Assembly (NCBI GenBank): GCA_900473795.1 | Contig: UCMT01000024.1 | Location: forward strand, 124,001-188,000 | Source: Hyphomicrobiales bacterium | GTDB taxonomy: Bacteria > Pseudomonadota > Alphaproteobacteria > Rhizobiales > Rhizobiaceae | Length of the DNA stretch: 64,000 nt | Reading direction: 5' to 3' | In this document: positions 53,734 to 63,794 of the stretch, piece by piece | Layout: each line of letters starts with the position of its first letter | How positions within the stretch are numbered: the first letter of the stretch is position 1 | The notes under the pieces: generated by a model | What the model saw: the letters and a program-made list of their open reading frames with translations, nothing else | Databases searched by the model: none | What the model was told of the DNA's origin: nothing | Made by a program: the position numbers and the translations under genes

Positions 53734-54945
53734 CTACCGCAGCGCAACCCTTGCCGATGTCGAGCGGTCGAGGAAAACCGACGACAGGAAGATGCCGATG
53801 CCGGCAACCGACATCATGGCGCCGACGAGGCCGGTCGAGGTCCAGCCATAACCCGCCGCGATCGACAGGCCGCCGAGCCAGGCGCCAAGCGCATTGGCAA
53901 GATTGAAGGCCGAGTGGCTGAGGGCCGCGGCCAGCGTCTGAGCCTCACCCGCGACATCCATCAGTCGCGTCTGGATGCCGGGCACGACGGCGAAACCGCC
54001 GCCGATCAACAGCACGTTGATGACGGCCATCCAGGGCGTCGTCATCGTGAAGTAGAACAGCACGTAGGCGACGAGGTTGAAGACGAGCGCGATGCCGATG
54101 GCGGGCAACAGCGACCAGTCGGCAAGCCGGGAACCGACGATATTGCCGAGAATCATGCCGGCGCCGAAGACCGAGAGCATGATCGGGACACTGCCGAGCG
54201 AGAGGCCGGCGACGTCCGTCAGCGCCGGCGTGATGTAGCTGAAAACCGCGAACATGCCGCCGCAGCCGATAGCGCAGATGCCGAGCGTCAGCCAGACCTG
54301 GGTCTTGCCGAGCGCACCAAGCTCCTTCAGCGGCGTCGCCGCCGGATTGGCGCGGTCCTTCGGCACGTGGAACCAGGTCAGCACGACGGTCAGTACGCTG
54401 ATGGCGCCGACGATGGCGAAGGCGGCGCGCCAGCCGAGCGCCTGGCCGAACCAGGCGGCAAGCGGCGTTCCGACAAGCGTGGCGACAGTCAGCCCCATCA
54501 TGACGCGCCCGATGGCGCGGGCTCGCTGATGTGGCGCCGCCATGCCGGCGGCAACCAGAGCCGCGACGCCGAAATAGGCGCCGTGCGGCAAGCCGGCGAG
54601 GAAGCGGGCCGCCATGAGCAGGCCGAAGCTGCCGGCGGCGGCGCTGGCAAGGTTGCCGAGTGCAAACAGGCTCATCAAGGCGATGAGGACATTGTGCCGG
54701 GAAAACCGGGCAGCCAGGACGGCGATCAGCGGCGCGCCGACGACGACGCCGATCGCATAGGCGCTGATCACGTGTCCCGCGTAGGGAACGGAAACGGAGA
54801 GATCGTCTGCGACCTGCGGCAGAAGACCCATGATGGCAAATTCGCCGGTGCCGATACCGAAGCCGCCGACTGCCAGCGCAAGTTCCGCGCTGGAAACACC
54901 GCCCCAACGGGCTGCTGGAATGGAAGAGAGAGCGTCATCTGACAT
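53734..54945 (-). CDS. Major facilitator superfamily transporter (sugar efflux/drug type)
   Basis: A 403-residue permease with twelve spans. LAVGGFGIGTGEFAIMGLLPQVADDLSVSVPYAG and SRHNVLIALMSLFALGNL are typical of the AraJ/YdhP-like DHA1 group. ATG at 54945 starts MSDDALSSIPAARWGGVS; the long open frame upstream is not conserved. Substrate not predictable; homologues export arabinose or drugs. Confidence 0.87.
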   Translation of the reverse strand: MSDDALSSIPAARWGGVSSAELALAVGGFGIGTGEFAIMGLLPQVADDLSVSVPYAGHVISAYAIGVVVGAPLIAVLAARFSRHNVLIALMSLFALGNLASAAAGSFGLLMAARFLAGLPHGAYFGVAALVAAGMAAPHQRARAIGRVMMGLTVATLVGTPLAAWFGQALGWRAAFAIVGAISVLTVVLTWFHVPKDRANPAATPLKELGALGKTQVWLTLGICAIGCGGMFAVFSYITPALTDVAGLSLGSVPIMLSVFGAGMILGNIVGSRLADWSLLPAIGIALVFNLVAYVLFYFTMTTPWMAVINVLLIGGGFAVVPGIQTRLMDVAGEAQTLAAALSHSAFNLANALGAWLGGLSIAAGYGWTSTGLVGAMMSVAGIGIFLSSVFLDRSTSARVALR

Positions 54946-55135
54946 GGAACGGCCTGTCCGGCGCCAAACGGCGCCAAAGGATTTGGTTCTCGAAATGGAA
55001 AGCCCAGGGGCGAACTTGGGAGGAAAGCCTTGACTTATTGCAACGCAATATACCTTTTCGCACCTGCTCGCAAAACATTGCTGCAAGGCACATGCCGCGA
55101 AATCTGGCCATGCGTCGCCAAACATCCGGCGAGAT
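54946..55135. other. Left part of the MFS-fadD divergent intergenic region
   Basis: No gene. It should hold the MFS promoter on the minus strand; GCAACGCAATATACC (about 55036-55053) is a small AT-richer patch. Nothing else stands out before the operator at 55136. Confidence 0.4.
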
Positions 55136-55163
55136 ATTGACGTTTACGTTAAGGTTATATAAT
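55136..55163 (+). promoter_or_regulatory. fadD promoter with third copy of the ACGTTTACG operator
   Basis: TTGACG (55137-55142) and TATAAT (55158-55163), 15 bases apart, form a recognisable sigma-70 promoter about 185 bp before fadD. The operator's left arm ATTGACGTTT covers the -35; the right arm TAAGGTTATA matches only 6 of 10 places of the perfect site, and reaches into the -10. So binding would compete with RNA polymerase. Confidence 0.6.
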
Positions 55164-55348
55164 CCGGAATGTACTTGATGAGGCGAAACAAAAGCTTCAT
55201 CCTCATCAACGTGGGCGATCTGGAGGGATCGTTCGCTCCTGCACAACGGAAGCCGAAGACATTTTCGGACGGGGTTGTGCACGGAACAATGAGAGACGGC
55301 TTGCGGCCGTCTTGCAGCGCGGCGGCAGTTGCATCAGGGAGAGAGACC

Positions 55349-57049
55349 ATGCCGGACACATTGATTCAGACGCCCGGACCCCAGGCCGCCAAGCCCTGGC
55401 TGCAATCCTATCCGCCGGGCATGCCCGCGGAAATCTCGCCGTCGCCCTACAACTCCATCGGCGAGCTCTTTGCGGAAGCCTGCGTGACATACGCCACGCG
55501 CCCTGCCTTCACCTGCATGGGCAAGACGCTGACCTTCGCCGAACTCGACGCCGAGAGCAAAAAGATCGGCGCCTGGCTGCAATCGACCGGCCTTGCCAAG
55601 GGCGACCGCGTTGCCGTGATGATGCCGAACATCCTGCAGAATCCGGTGATCGTCTACGGCATCCTGCGCGCAGGCTTTGCCGTCGTGAACGTCAATCCGC
55701 TCTATACGCCGCGCGAACTCGAGCATCAGTTGAAGGATGCCGGCGCCAAGGCGATCTTCGTGCTGGAAAACTTCGCCCATACCGTCGAGCAGGTGGCGGC
55801 GCGCACCGACCTCAAGCACATGGTCGTCGCGACCATGGGCGACCTTCTGGGTCTCAAGGGCCTGATCGTCAACATCGTCGTGCGCAAGGTCAAGAAGCTG
55901 GTACCCGCCTGGTCGCTGCCCGGCCACCTGTCCTTCAAGGCGGTTTTGGCAAAGGGAAACAGTGCGCCCCTGAACAAGCTCGACGTGAAACCGGGCGATG
56001 TCGCCTTCCTGCAATATACCGGCGGCACCACCGGCGTCTCCAAGGGCGCGACGCTCACCCATGCCAATCTTCTTGCGAACATGGCCCAGATGGGCCTGTG
56101 GCTCGAGACCGCCTTCCTGAACAAGAAGCGGCCGGATCACCTGGTGTTCCTCTGCGCCCTGCCGCTCTACCATATCTTTGCGCTCACCGTGAATTCACTG
56201 ATGGGCCTGAAGACGGGCGGGCAGAATATCCTCATCCCCAATCCGCGCGACATCCCGGCCTTCGTCAAGGAGCTGGCGAAGTACAAGGTCAACATCTTCC
56301 CGGGCCTGAATACGCTGTTCAACGCACTGATGAACAATTCCGAATTCCAGAAGCTCGACTTTTCCGATCTGGCGCTGACCTTCGGCGGCGGCATGGCGGT
56401 GCAGCGACCGGTTGCCGAACGCTGGGAAACGATGACGGGATGCCCGATCAAGGAAGGCTACGGCCTTTCGGAGACATCGCCCGTCGCGACGGCCAACCGG
56501 CTGGACGCAGCCGAGTTCACCGGCACGATCGGCCTTCCCCTGCCCTCGACGGAGGTTGAAATCCGCGACGAGGATGGCAACACGCTGGCGCTCGGCGATA
56601 TCGGCGAAATCTGCATCCGCGGCCCGCAGGTCATGGCCGGCTACTGGCAGCGGCCGGACGAAACCGCCAAGGCAATCTCGCCCGACGGCTTCTTCCGCAC
56701 CGGCGATATCGGCTTCATGAACGCGCAAGGCCTGGTCAAGATCGTCGACCGCAAGAAGGACATGATCCTCGTCTCCGGCTTCAACGTCTTCCCCAACGAG
56801 ATCGAGGAAGTGGCGATGACCCTTGCCGGCATTCTCGAATGCGCCGCCATCGGTGTGCCCGATCAACATTCCGGCGAGGCGGTGAAGCTGTTCGTCGTCA
56901 AGAAGGACCAAAATCTCACCGAGGCGGACGTCAAGGCCCATTGCTCGGCCAACCTCACCAACTACAAGCGGCCGAAATTCGTCGAGTTCCGCACCGAACT
57001 GCCGAAGTCGAATGTCGGCAAGATCCTGCGCAAGGATTTGCGCGGCTAG
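55349..57049 (+). CDS. fadD: Long-chain fatty acid-CoA ligase
   Basis: A 566-residue AMP-binding enzyme activating fatty acids to acyl-CoA. The ATP/AMP signature is YTGGTTGVSKGATLTH, the acyl-binding loop KEGYGLSETSP, and the C-terminal hinge FFRTGDIGFMNAQGLVKIVDRKKDMI with the late lysine in LPKSNVGKILRKDLR. ATG at 55349 with GGGAGAG upstream; the open frame to 55169 is the leader. It begins after an operator shared with the beta-oxidation acyl-CoA dehydrogenase. Confidence 0.95.
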   Translation: MPDTLIQTPGPQAAKPWLQSYPPGMPAEISPSPYNSIGELFAEACVTYATRPAFTCMGKTLTFAELDAESKKIGAWLQSTGLAKGDRVAVMMPNILQNPVIVYGILRAGFAVVNVNPLYTPRELEHQLKDAGAKAIFVLENFAHTVEQVAARTDLKHMVVATMGDLLGLKGLIVNIVVRKVKKLVPAWSLPGHLSFKAVLAKGNSAPLNKLDVKPGDVAFLQYTGGTTGVSKGATLTHANLLANMAQMGLWLETAFLNKKRPDHLVFLCALPLYHIFALTVNSLMGLKTGGQNILIPNPRDIPAFVKELAKYKVNIFPGLNTLFNALMNNSEFQKLDFSDLALTFGGGMAVQRPVAERWETMTGCPIKEGYGLSETSPVATANRLDAAEFTGTIGLPLPSTEVEIRDEDGNTLALGDIGEICIRGPQVMAGYWQRPDETAKAISPDGFFRTGDIGFMNAQGLVKIVDRKKDMILVSGFNVFPNEIEEVAMTLAGILECAAIGVPDQHSGEAVKLFVVKKDQNLTEADVKAHCSANLTNYKRPKFVEFRTELPKSNVGKILRKDLRG

Positions 57050-57069
57050 ACTGGATTTAAATCCATTTA

Positions 57070-57087
57070 AAAAGCGCGGGCTTTTTT
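57070..57087 (+). terminator. Terminator after fadD
   Basis: AAAAGC (57070-57075), loop GCGG, GCTTTT (57080-57085), then further T. Short stem but good T-run. A perfect 14-base palindrome, TGGATTTAAATCCA, lies just before it at 57052-57065. Confidence 0.6.
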
Positions 57088-57172
57088 GCCGTTTGCGACG
57101 GGACAGGCTTGATTTGCGGTGGCCAAAGCGACTAGCTATCGCGACCCATCCGCGACGCAAGGAGCCCTCGCC

Positions 57173-58813
57173 ATGAACGCGCCCGCCACCACCGCGCTTG
57201 TCAGCCAGCTGAAATCCACCGTCACCGACACCAAGGCAACCGATATCCGGGCGGCTTTCGCCAGCGATCCCACGCGCTTCTCAAAATACCGCGTCACCCT
57301 CGACGACATGCTGTTCGACTATTCGAAATGCGCCGTCAACGACAGGGTGCTGGACGGCCTGGAAGCACTCGCAAAAGCTGCGAAGGTCGCGGAAAAGCGC
57401 GATGCGATGTTTGCCGGTGAAACGATCAACATCACCGAAGGCCGCGCCGTCCTGCACACGGCGCTGCGCAACAGATCCAACACGCCGGTCATCGTCGATG
57501 GCCGCGACGTGATGCCGGATGTCAACGCCGTGCTCGATGCCATGGGCGCCTTTTCCGACGGTATCCGCTCGGGCGTGCTGAAGGGTGCTACGGGCAAGAA
57601 GATCACCGACGTCGTCAATATCGGCATCGGCGGCTCCGACCTCGGGCCGGTGATGGCGACGCTGGCCCTGGCGCCCGACCATGACGGCCCGCGGCTGCAT
57701 TTCGTCTCCAATGTCGACGGCGCCCATATCGCCGATATGCTGAAGCTGCTTGATGCCGAGACCTCGCTGTTCATCGTCGCCTCCAAGACCTTCACCACCA
57801 TCGAAACGATGACCAATGCGGCGACGGCCCGCGCCTTCATCGCCGAAAAGCTCGGCGAGAAGGCGGTCGGCAAGCATTTCTGCGCCGTCTCCACCGCCCT
57901 CGACAAGGTCGCCGCTTTCGGCATCGACAGCGACCGGATCTTCGGCTTCTGGGACTGGGTCGGCGGCCGCTATTCGGTCTGGTCGGCGATCGGCCTGCCG
58001 CTGATGATCGCGATCGGCAAGGAGAATTTTGGCGAATTCCTCGCCGGTGCCCACGCGATAGACAACCATTTCCGCACGGCGCCCCTGCGCGAAAACATCC
58101 CGATGCTGCTCGGCCTTCTCGGCTTCTACCATCGCAATGTGCTCGGCTATCCGACCCGCGCCATCCTGCCCTACGACCAGCGCCTGTCGCGCTTCCCGGC
58201 CTATCTGCAGCAGCTCGACATGGAATCGAACGGCAAGGGCGTGACGCTCGAGGGAACGCCGGTCGACGGCAATTCCGGCCCGGTCGTCTGGGGCGAGCCC
58301 GGCACCAACGGCCAGCACGCCTTCTACCAGCTGATCCACCAGGGGACGAGCGTCATCCCGGCGGAATTCATGATTGCCGCGAACGGGCACGAACCGCACC
58401 TGCGCCACCAGCACCAGCTGCTGATCGCCAACTGCCTGGCGCAGTCGGAAGCACTGATGAAGGGCCGGACCCTCGAGGAAGCCAAGGCACAGATGGCGGC
58501 CAAGGGGCAGGATGCCGCCTTCATCGAGCGCATTGCCCCGCACCGCGTCTTCACCGGCAACCGCCCGTCACTGACCTTCGTCTACGACCAGATGACCCCT
58601 TTCACCTTCGGCCGCCTGATCGCGATCTACGAACACCGCGTCTTCGTCGAGGGTGCCCTGTTCAACATCAACTCCTTCGACCAGTGGGGCGTCGAGCTCG
58701 GCAAGGAACTGGCGACGGGGCTTTTGCCGGTGGTCGAGGGCAAGGAGAGCGCCGAGGGGCACGACTCGTCGACGGCTGGTCTGGTTGCCGCGTTGCTGAA
58801 AGCTCGGAAATAG
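57173..58813 (+). CDS. pgi: Glucose-6-phosphate isomerase
   Basis: A 546-residue glycolysis/gluconeogenesis enzyme. [101 protein letters not shown] and the C-terminal [13 protein letters not shown] contain the catalytic Glu and His and the phosphate site. ATG at 57173 has AAGGAG eight bases upstream. Confidence 0.96.
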   Translation: MNAPATTALVSQLKSTVTDTKATDIRAAFASDPTRFSKYRVTLDDMLFDYSKCAVNDRVLDGLEALAKAAKVAEKRDAMFAGETINITEGRAVLHTALRNRSNTPVIVDGRDVMPDVNAVLDAMGAFSDGIRSGVLKGATGKKITDVVNIGIGGSDLGPVMATLALAPDHDGPRLHFVSNVDGAHIADMLKLLDAETSLFIVASKTFTTIETMTNAATARAFIAEKLGEKAVGKHFCAVSTALDKVAAFGIDSDRIFGFWDWVGGRYSVWSAIGLPLMIAIGKENFGEFLAGAHAIDNHFRTAPLRENIPMLLGLLGFYHRNVLGYPTRAILPYDQRLSRFPAYLQQLDMESNGKGVTLEGTPVDGNSGPVVWGEPGTNGQHAFYQLIHQGTSVIPAEFMIAANGHEPHLRHQHQLLIANCLAQSEALMKGRTLEEAKAQMAAKGQDAAFIERIAPHRVFTGNRPSLTFVYDQMTPFTFGRLIAIYEHRVFVEGALFNINSFDQWGVELGKELATGLLPVVEGKESAEGHDSSTAGLVAALLKARK

Positions 58814-58842
58814 CCTTCGGTATGGCCTCAACAGACATCGAT

Positions 58843-58877
58843 GAATACAGGCTGAATACCCAATTCAGCCTGTATTC
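58843..58877. terminator. Perfect 15-bp-arm inverted repeat after pgi
   Basis: GAATACAGGCTGAAT and ATTCAGCCTGTATTC mirror around ACCCA, 30 bp after the pgi stop. A T-run is lacking, so it is either a weak or Rho-assisted terminator or another element. Confidence 0.5.
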
Positions 58878-58955
58878 GGACACAATGCGATATCCCTGAA
58901 ACTGCGTCCTCAAGCCGGAGAGATCTCCGGTGACGCAAGGGTTCGGGGCATCGGC

Positions 58956-59198
58956 GTGGAACACTATTTCTTCGATCTGCACTTCGGCGATGAACAGGTC
59001 GTCGATGAGGACGGCGTCGATCATTTCGACGTGGGATCAGCCGTGTATTACGGACAAAGGATCGCCGACAAGATCGGCCGCGATGCCGATTACAGGTCGC
59101 TGAAGGTGCATGTGCGCGCTCCCGACGGCTGCATCCTGGCGATCGTTGCCGCTTCTGCCGGCCGCGGTTACGAACAAGTGGCGCTGATCGGCCGTTGA
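58956..59198 (+). CDS. DUF6894-like small protein
   Basis: 80 residues from a GTG. HYFFDLHFGDEQVVDEDGVDHFDVGSA matches the rhizobial small-protein family starting with xYFFDxxxG and an acidic DxxGxxF segment. The function of the family is unknown. It could also start elsewhere; no strong ribosome-binding site is visible (GGCATCGGC). Confidence 0.7.
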   Translation: MEHYFFDLHFGDEQVVDEDGVDHFDVGSAVYYGQRIADKIGRDADYRSLKVHVRAPDGCILAIVAASAGRGYEQVALIGR

Positions 59199-59250
59199 CG
59201 GATCAAGCGAACCGAACTCGCAGCAGCACGTTCACGCGTCCCAAGGCACG

Positions 59251-60138
59251 TCATGCGCGAAACAGGTTTTCGCCCATGAACTTGACGAACACCTGTATTT
59301 TCGGCGCCATATGCCGGCTGGATGGCCATAGAATGCGAAACTCGCCAACGTCCTCTATATGATCGGCCAGAACCGGGACGAGCCTTCCCTCGGCGATCTG
59401 CCTGCGGATCGTGAACAGCGGCAGACAGGCAAGGCCAAGCCCCTGCTCGGCCATGCTGACCAGCGGCTCGAGCGTGCTCGCCATTGACGACACAGACAGT
59501 TCCAACCTTTCTTCATTCGGCTCGTGCTTCAGGGGCCACAGCTCAAGCTTCCCGGATGATGGGTACTTGTGGTGGAGACAGATATGGGTCGACAGGTCCT
59601 GTGGTTTCTGCGGAATTCCGAAGCGCGCGAAGTATTCCGAGGATCCGACGATGCGATGGGAAAACCTCCCCAAGGTCCGGGTCATCAGGCGGCTGTCGCT
59701 GGGTTCCCCCGTTCGCACCACGGCGTCAAAACCCTCTTCGATCACGTCGACCAGGCGATCCGTGAAATCAAGGTCGATGGAGACGTCCGGGAACGCGTGC
59801 ATGAACTTCGTGATTGCCGGCATGAACAGCATTCCCGCGAGCGGCAGACTGACACGGAGGCGGCCGCGCGGCGCAGCAAGAGCTTGCGACAATTCCTGCT
59901 CGGCCGCTTCTAGCTCGGAAAAAATCCGGCGGCAGCGGTCGAGGAACATGGTTCCTTCCGCGGTAATCGCGATGCTGCGCGTACTGCGGTGAAACAGGCG
60001 GACGCCAAGCCTCTTCTCCAGGCGCGCCATTGCCTTGCCGACAGCGGACGAGGAGATGCCGAGCGCCTCGCCCGCCCTGGTAAAACTGCGCGTTTCCGCC
60101 GCAACCATGAACACATTCAAGGCACCGAGGTTATCCAA
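59251..60138 (-). CDS. LysR-family transcriptional regulator
   Basis: About 295 residues. HTH in the first 60 (FMVAAETRSFTRAGEALGISSSAVGKAMARLEKRLGVRLFHRSTRSIAIT), then a periplasmic-binding-like effector domain. The TTG at 60138 has GGAG seven bases upstream and starts at LDNLGAL; the frame is open to 60204. Divergent from the ABM-domain gene, its likely target; LysR proteins usually control the divergent neighbour. Confidence 0.9.
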   Translation of the reverse strand: MDNLGALNVFMVAAETRSFTRAGEALGISSSAVGKAMARLEKRLGVRLFHRSTRSIAITAEGTMFLDRCRRIFSELEAAEQELSQALAAPRGRLRVSLPLAGMLFMPAITKFMHAFPDVSIDLDFTDRLVDVIEEGFDAVVRTGEPSDSRLMTRTLGRFSHRIVGSSEYFARFGIPQKPQDLSTHICLHHKYPSSGKLELWPLKHEPNEERLELSVSSMASTLEPLVSMAEQGLGLACLPLFTIRRQIAEGRLVPVLADHIEDVGEFRILWPSSRHMAPKIQVFVKFMGENLFRA

Positions 60139-60265
60139 GCGAAAGCTCCATTGCGGACATTTTTGTCCGTTATCAACGGAGTGATAGCCCGTTTTTTCGA
60201 CCATTGCGACGATCTAGTTTTCGTCTCGGCGGTATTTTCCGCCTGATCTTTTTACTGGAGACAAC

Positions 60266-60619
60266 GTGATTTTTCCCCACAAGGCCGAGTTTCAACTCGC
60301 TCCCCAACCGACCGTTTTCGTCGTCAACGTCATCCATGCCCATCCCGGCAAACAGGAAGAGGCATTTCAGATCATTCAGGATGTCGTGCATTATGTTGCC
60401 GAACGCAAAGCAGGCTTTCTCTGGAGCAACCTGTCAAAAAGCACGGACGGAAAAACCGTCGTGAACATCGAGGCAATTCAAAGTGCCGACGATGTCGACG
60501 AATTCTTCTCGGATCCGGTTTTCGCCGAAAAATTCAAATCTCTGAATGCCGTGTCGAAAAGCGAGTTTCATGTCTACCGGGTGGGAGAGCTCGTGCTTCC
60601 TGCCTTGGGCGCGGCTTAG
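60266..60619 (+). CDS. Antibiotic biosynthesis monooxygenase (ABM)-domain protein
   Basis: A 117-residue ferredoxin-like dimer fold. VFVVNVIHAHPGKQEEAFQIIQDVVHYVAERKAGFLWSNLSKS is the ABM start. It may oxidise a quinone-like or polyketide-like compound, or act as a heme/stress protein; not resolvable. GTG start with GGAG seven bases upstream. Probably regulated by the divergent LysR gene. Confidence 0.82.
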   Translation: MIFPHKAEFQLAPQPTVFVVNVIHAHPGKQEEAFQIIQDVVHYVAERKAGFLWSNLSKSTDGKTVVNIEAIQSADDVDEFFSDPVFAEKFKSLNAVSKSEFHVYRVGELVLPALGAA

Positions 60620-60817
60620 GCTTGTATTGGCCCGGGCGCGGCCGGCCGCGCCCGGATGATCCGGTGGCAGTTCTGCGCAGGCGCCTCCATGCGACGGCGG
60701 CCAATCATCTGCTTGTCATCGAATCATGATCAAAGAACCCTGATGGCAGCCGCCAGACGAATAGACCGTCAGCCAGTGCTCCGCCACATGTCGCGGAGCC
60801 GCGTCCAGGGGCGCAGC

Positions 60818-61864
60818 ATGGAAAAGACCGTTCTTGTTGTTACCGATGCCTGGCATCCGCAGGTCAACGGTGTTGTCCGCACCCTCGATGAACTTGCCCG
60901 ATCGGTGCAGGAACAGGGGATCACCATCGATTTCCTGACACCGGAGCGGTTTGCCACCTTTCCGCTGCCTTTCTATTCCGATATCCGGCTGGCACTTCCG
61001 ACCCGGCGGCAGGTAGCGAAAGAGATCGATGCCCTGGCGCCGGACTATATCCATATCGCTACGGAAGGACCGCTCGGCCTCGTCGCGCGCGGCATCTGTC
61101 TGCGCAGGGGGCTGCCGTTCACAACGAGCTACCACACACGCTTTCCCGAGTTCGTCAGCGCGCGATTGCCCATTCCGGAAGACTGGAGCTACTGGTGGCT
61201 GCGCCAGTTCCACAATTCCGGTAACGGCATGATGGTCGCTACCGCGTCGCTCGGTACGGAGATGGCTGCGCGCGGCTTTCACAACATCAAGCGGTGGACG
61301 CGTGGCATCGACACGGTGCTTTTCGATCCGGCGCGCCGCCAGAACCTGCCCTTCCCCCGCCCGATCTTCCTGAACGTCGGACGGGTGGCTGTGGAAAAGA
61401 ACCTTCCGGCCTTCCTCGACCTCGACCTGCCCGGCAGCAAGGTGGTCGTCGGCGACGGACCGGATCTCGCCCTACTGCGGCAGAAATATCCGCACGTGCA
61501 TTTCCTGGGGCGGCGCATGGGAACGGAGCTTGCGACGATCTACGCATCGGCGGACGTCTTCGTCTTCCCGAGCCGGGTCGATACCTTCGGCAACGTCATT
61601 CTGGAGGCGCTGGCGAGCGGTTGTCCCGTTGCCGCGTTTCCGGTCACCGCACCGAGCGACATACTGGCAGACGGCGGCGGCGTTCTGTCCAGCGATCTGC
61701 GGCAAGCAGCCCTTGCTGCGCTCGTCTTGTCGCGGGAAGACGCCCGGCAAAAGGCGCTGACATTCAGCTGGAGCGAATGCGCGCGGCAGTTTCTCTCGAA
61801 CCTTGCGGGCGTACCCCGCAGTGCCTTTGCCGGCCGCGGCCGGCGGTTGCGATCAGTATCCTAG
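60818..61864 (+). CDS. GT4-type glycosyltransferase
   Basis: About 348 residues. VLVVTDAWHPQVNGVVRTLDELAR opens the GT-B fold; IATEGPLGLVARGICLRRGLPFTTSYHTRFPEF and RVAVEKNLPAFLDLDLPGSKVVVGDGPDLALLRQKYPHVHFLG follow; the E-x7-E motif lies in DTFGNVILEALASG. The family includes sugar-nucleotide-dependent glycolipid synthases (sulfoquinovosyl- and mannosyl-type), substrate not known. ATG at 60818 follows AGGGG; in-frame ATGs upstream at 60788 and 60656 are less likely. Confidence 0.87.
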   Translation: MEKTVLVVTDAWHPQVNGVVRTLDELARSVQEQGITIDFLTPERFATFPLPFYSDIRLALPTRRQVAKEIDALAPDYIHIATEGPLGLVARGICLRRGLPFTTSYHTRFPEFVSARLPIPEDWSYWWLRQFHNSGNGMMVATASLGTEMAARGFHNIKRWTRGIDTVLFDPARRQNLPFPRPIFLNVGRVAVEKNLPAFLDLDLPGSKVVVGDGPDLALLRQKYPHVHFLGRRMGTELATIYASADVFVFPSRVDTFGNVILEALASGCPVAAFPVTAPSDILADGGGVLSSDLRQAALAALVLSREDARQKALTFSWSECARQFLSNLAGVPRSAFAGRGRRLRSVS

Positions 61865-61986
61865 GTCTGCCGGTATCGTTGGTTTCTTGCACTGCAGCCC
61901 GCCGCTGTGCCGCCACTCGGCGCGCCGTCGCGTTATCACAACCGATAGCCAGCAAGCGCTCTTTCACCCCCTCAAGGGGCGGTAAA

Positions 61987-62913
61987 TTAGAGGCCGATCT
62001 CGTAGCTCCAGGGCGGATTTGCACCGGCGCGCGACACGGTGACGGCGGCGGCCTTGGCACCCAAGGCCAGCGCATCGCGCACGGCGCTTTCGCTCAAGCT
62101 TGCAACCTGTGGCTTGGTCAGGAGATTGTTCATCTTCAGCGAGGCGAGAATGCCGGCGTCGAACGTGTCGCCGGCGCCGACCGTATCGACGACGGTGACT
62201 TTTTCACCCGGCACCGAAACCTTGCCGCGCGCCGTATAGCCGTCGGCGCCGTCAGCGCCCTTGGTGATGACGATGAGCTTCGGGCCGCGCTGCAGCCATT
62301 TGCCGACCAGTTCCTCATGCGTGCCCTCCTCGCCGAACCAGTCGAGATCCTCGTCGGAGAACTTGACGATGTCGGACATGGCCGCCATGCGCAACATGCG
62401 GGCCTTGTGGGCTTCGGCATCCTTGATGAAGCCGGGGCGGATGTTGGGATCGAAGGAAATCACCCGCTTCTCGTGCTCGCGGGCCATCAGCGCTTCGTAA
62501 GTCGAGCCACACGGTTCGGGGATCAGGCTGATCGCGCCGAAATGCAGCGCCTCGCAGAAATCGCCGAGTGCCGGCAGGTGGTCCTTGGTGATCATCCGGC
62601 CCGCGGTGTTTTCATCGAAGAAGGCGTAGGTCGCGGAGCCGTTGACCAGTTTCACGAAGGCGACCGTGGTGTGCAAGGGCAGCGTCGCGCAGGGGCCGAA
62701 ATCGACGTTGCTGGATGTCAGCGTCTCGCGCAGCATATCGCCGAACATGTCGTCGGAGAGGCCCGTGAAGAAGCCGGTCTGGATGCCGAGGCGACCGAGC
62801 GCGACCGCCGTGTTGAAGATCGCACCGCCGGAATAGGGCGCAAAAGCCACCTCGCCTGCCGTCGTTTGACGCGGCAGCATGTCGATCAGGGCTTCTCCAC
62901 AGCAAACGATCAT
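61987..62913 (-). CDS. PfkB-family carbohydrate kinase (fructokinase-like)
   Basis: A 308-residue kinase. MIVCCGEALIDMLP, PYSGGAIFNTAVALGRLG, and the anion-hole/catalytic motif VDTVGAGDTFDAGIL with the catalytic Asp are intact. Best fit is fructokinase of rhizobia; other ketohexo- or ribokinase-like roles are possible. ATG at 62913 follows GGAGGGAG. Upstream of pyrE-independent genes; 73 bp separate it from pyrE, which lies to its right on the same strand. Confidence 0.88.
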   Translation of the reverse strand: MIVCCGEALIDMLPRQTTAGEVAFAPYSGGAIFNTAVALGRLGIQTGFFTGLSDDMFGDMLRETLTSSNVDFGPCATLPLHTTVAFVKLVNGSATYAFFDENTAGRMITKDHLPALGDFCEALHFGAISLIPEPCGSTYEALMAREHEKRVISFDPNIRPGFIKDAEAHKARMLRMAAMSDIVKFSDEDLDWFGEEGTHEELVGKWLQRGPKLIVITKGADGADGYTARGKVSVPGEKVTVVDTVGAGDTFDAGILASLKMNNLLTKPQVASLSESAVRDALALGAKAAAVTVSRAGANPPWSYEIGL

Positions 62914-62985
62914 GGCGATCTCCCTCCTTCGGAAATTGAATTTCAATCGATTAAACCAAGACGGTCGAAAAGGCCAGTCCCGTTT

Positions 62986-63684
62986 TCAGGCGGTCTTGAG
63001 CGCGCTGACACCGCCATTGCGACCCGACCATTCGAGCGGCCCATTGAGAAAGGATTCGACCTCCGACAGGGTCTTTTCGTCGAACAGTTTCTGCGCCTTG
63101 GCGACGGCAAGAACGTCACGCCAGGTGGCGATGTTGTGCAGTGTCACGCCCTTTTCCTGCATCTCGGCGCGGGCCTTGGGGAAGATATCGTAATAGAACA
63201 GCGCGATGCCGTGATCGACGACGCCGCCGGCGGCGCGGACGGCGTCGATGAACGTGAACATCGAACCGCCGGCCGTGGTCAGGTCCTCGATGACGAGCAC
63301 GCGCGCGCCGTCGGGCATATGCCCTTCGATCTGGGCGTTGCGGCCATGCCCCTTCGGCGCCTTGCGCACATAGATCATCGGCAGGGCGAGGCGCTCGGCC
63401 AGCATCGCTGCAAAGGGGATGCCCGCCGTCTCGCCGCCGGCAATGACGTCGAACTGCTCGAAGCCGGCCTCGCGCAGCACGGTCGCGGCGGCGAAATCCA
63501 TCACAGTCGAGCGGATGCGCGGATAGGAGATCAGCTTGCGGCAATCGATATAGACCGGGCTCGCCATGCCCGAGGCAAGCTTATAGGGCTCGTCGGCGCG
63601 GAAATGCACCGCCTTGATTTCCCAGAGCATCTTTGCGACCAGCTCGGCCATGACGGCCTTGTCGGGAAAGGATGTCTGGATCAT
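62986..63684 (-). CDS. pyrE: Orotate phosphoribosyltransferase
   Basis: A 232-residue enzyme making OMP from orotate and PRPP. The PRPP loop [15 protein letters not shown] and the lysine-rich flexible loop [17 protein letters not shown] are intact. ATG at 63684 follows AAGGAG by seven to eight bases; the frame is open further upstream into the broken VOC gene but that part is not PyrE. Confidence 0.95.
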   Translation of the reverse strand: MIQTSFPDKAVMAELVAKMLWEIKAVHFRADEPYKLASGMASPVYIDCRKLISYPRIRSTVMDFAAATVLREAGFEQFDVIAGGETAGIPFAAMLAERLALPMIYVRKAPKGHGRNAQIEGHMPDGARVLVIEDLTTAGGSMFTFIDAVRAAGGVVDHGIALFYYDIFPKARAEMQEKGVTLHNIATWRDVLAVAKAQKLFDEKTLSEVESFLNGPLEWSGRNGGVSALKTA

Positions 63685-63794
63685 CGGCGGTCTCCTTAGC
63701 CATTGGATTTTGTTACCCGCGCATAGCAGTTCGGGCCCCCGAAAGCCAGAGCTTGAAGGTGCTGAGGTGCTGGACTTTGCCGCCGCACACCGCC

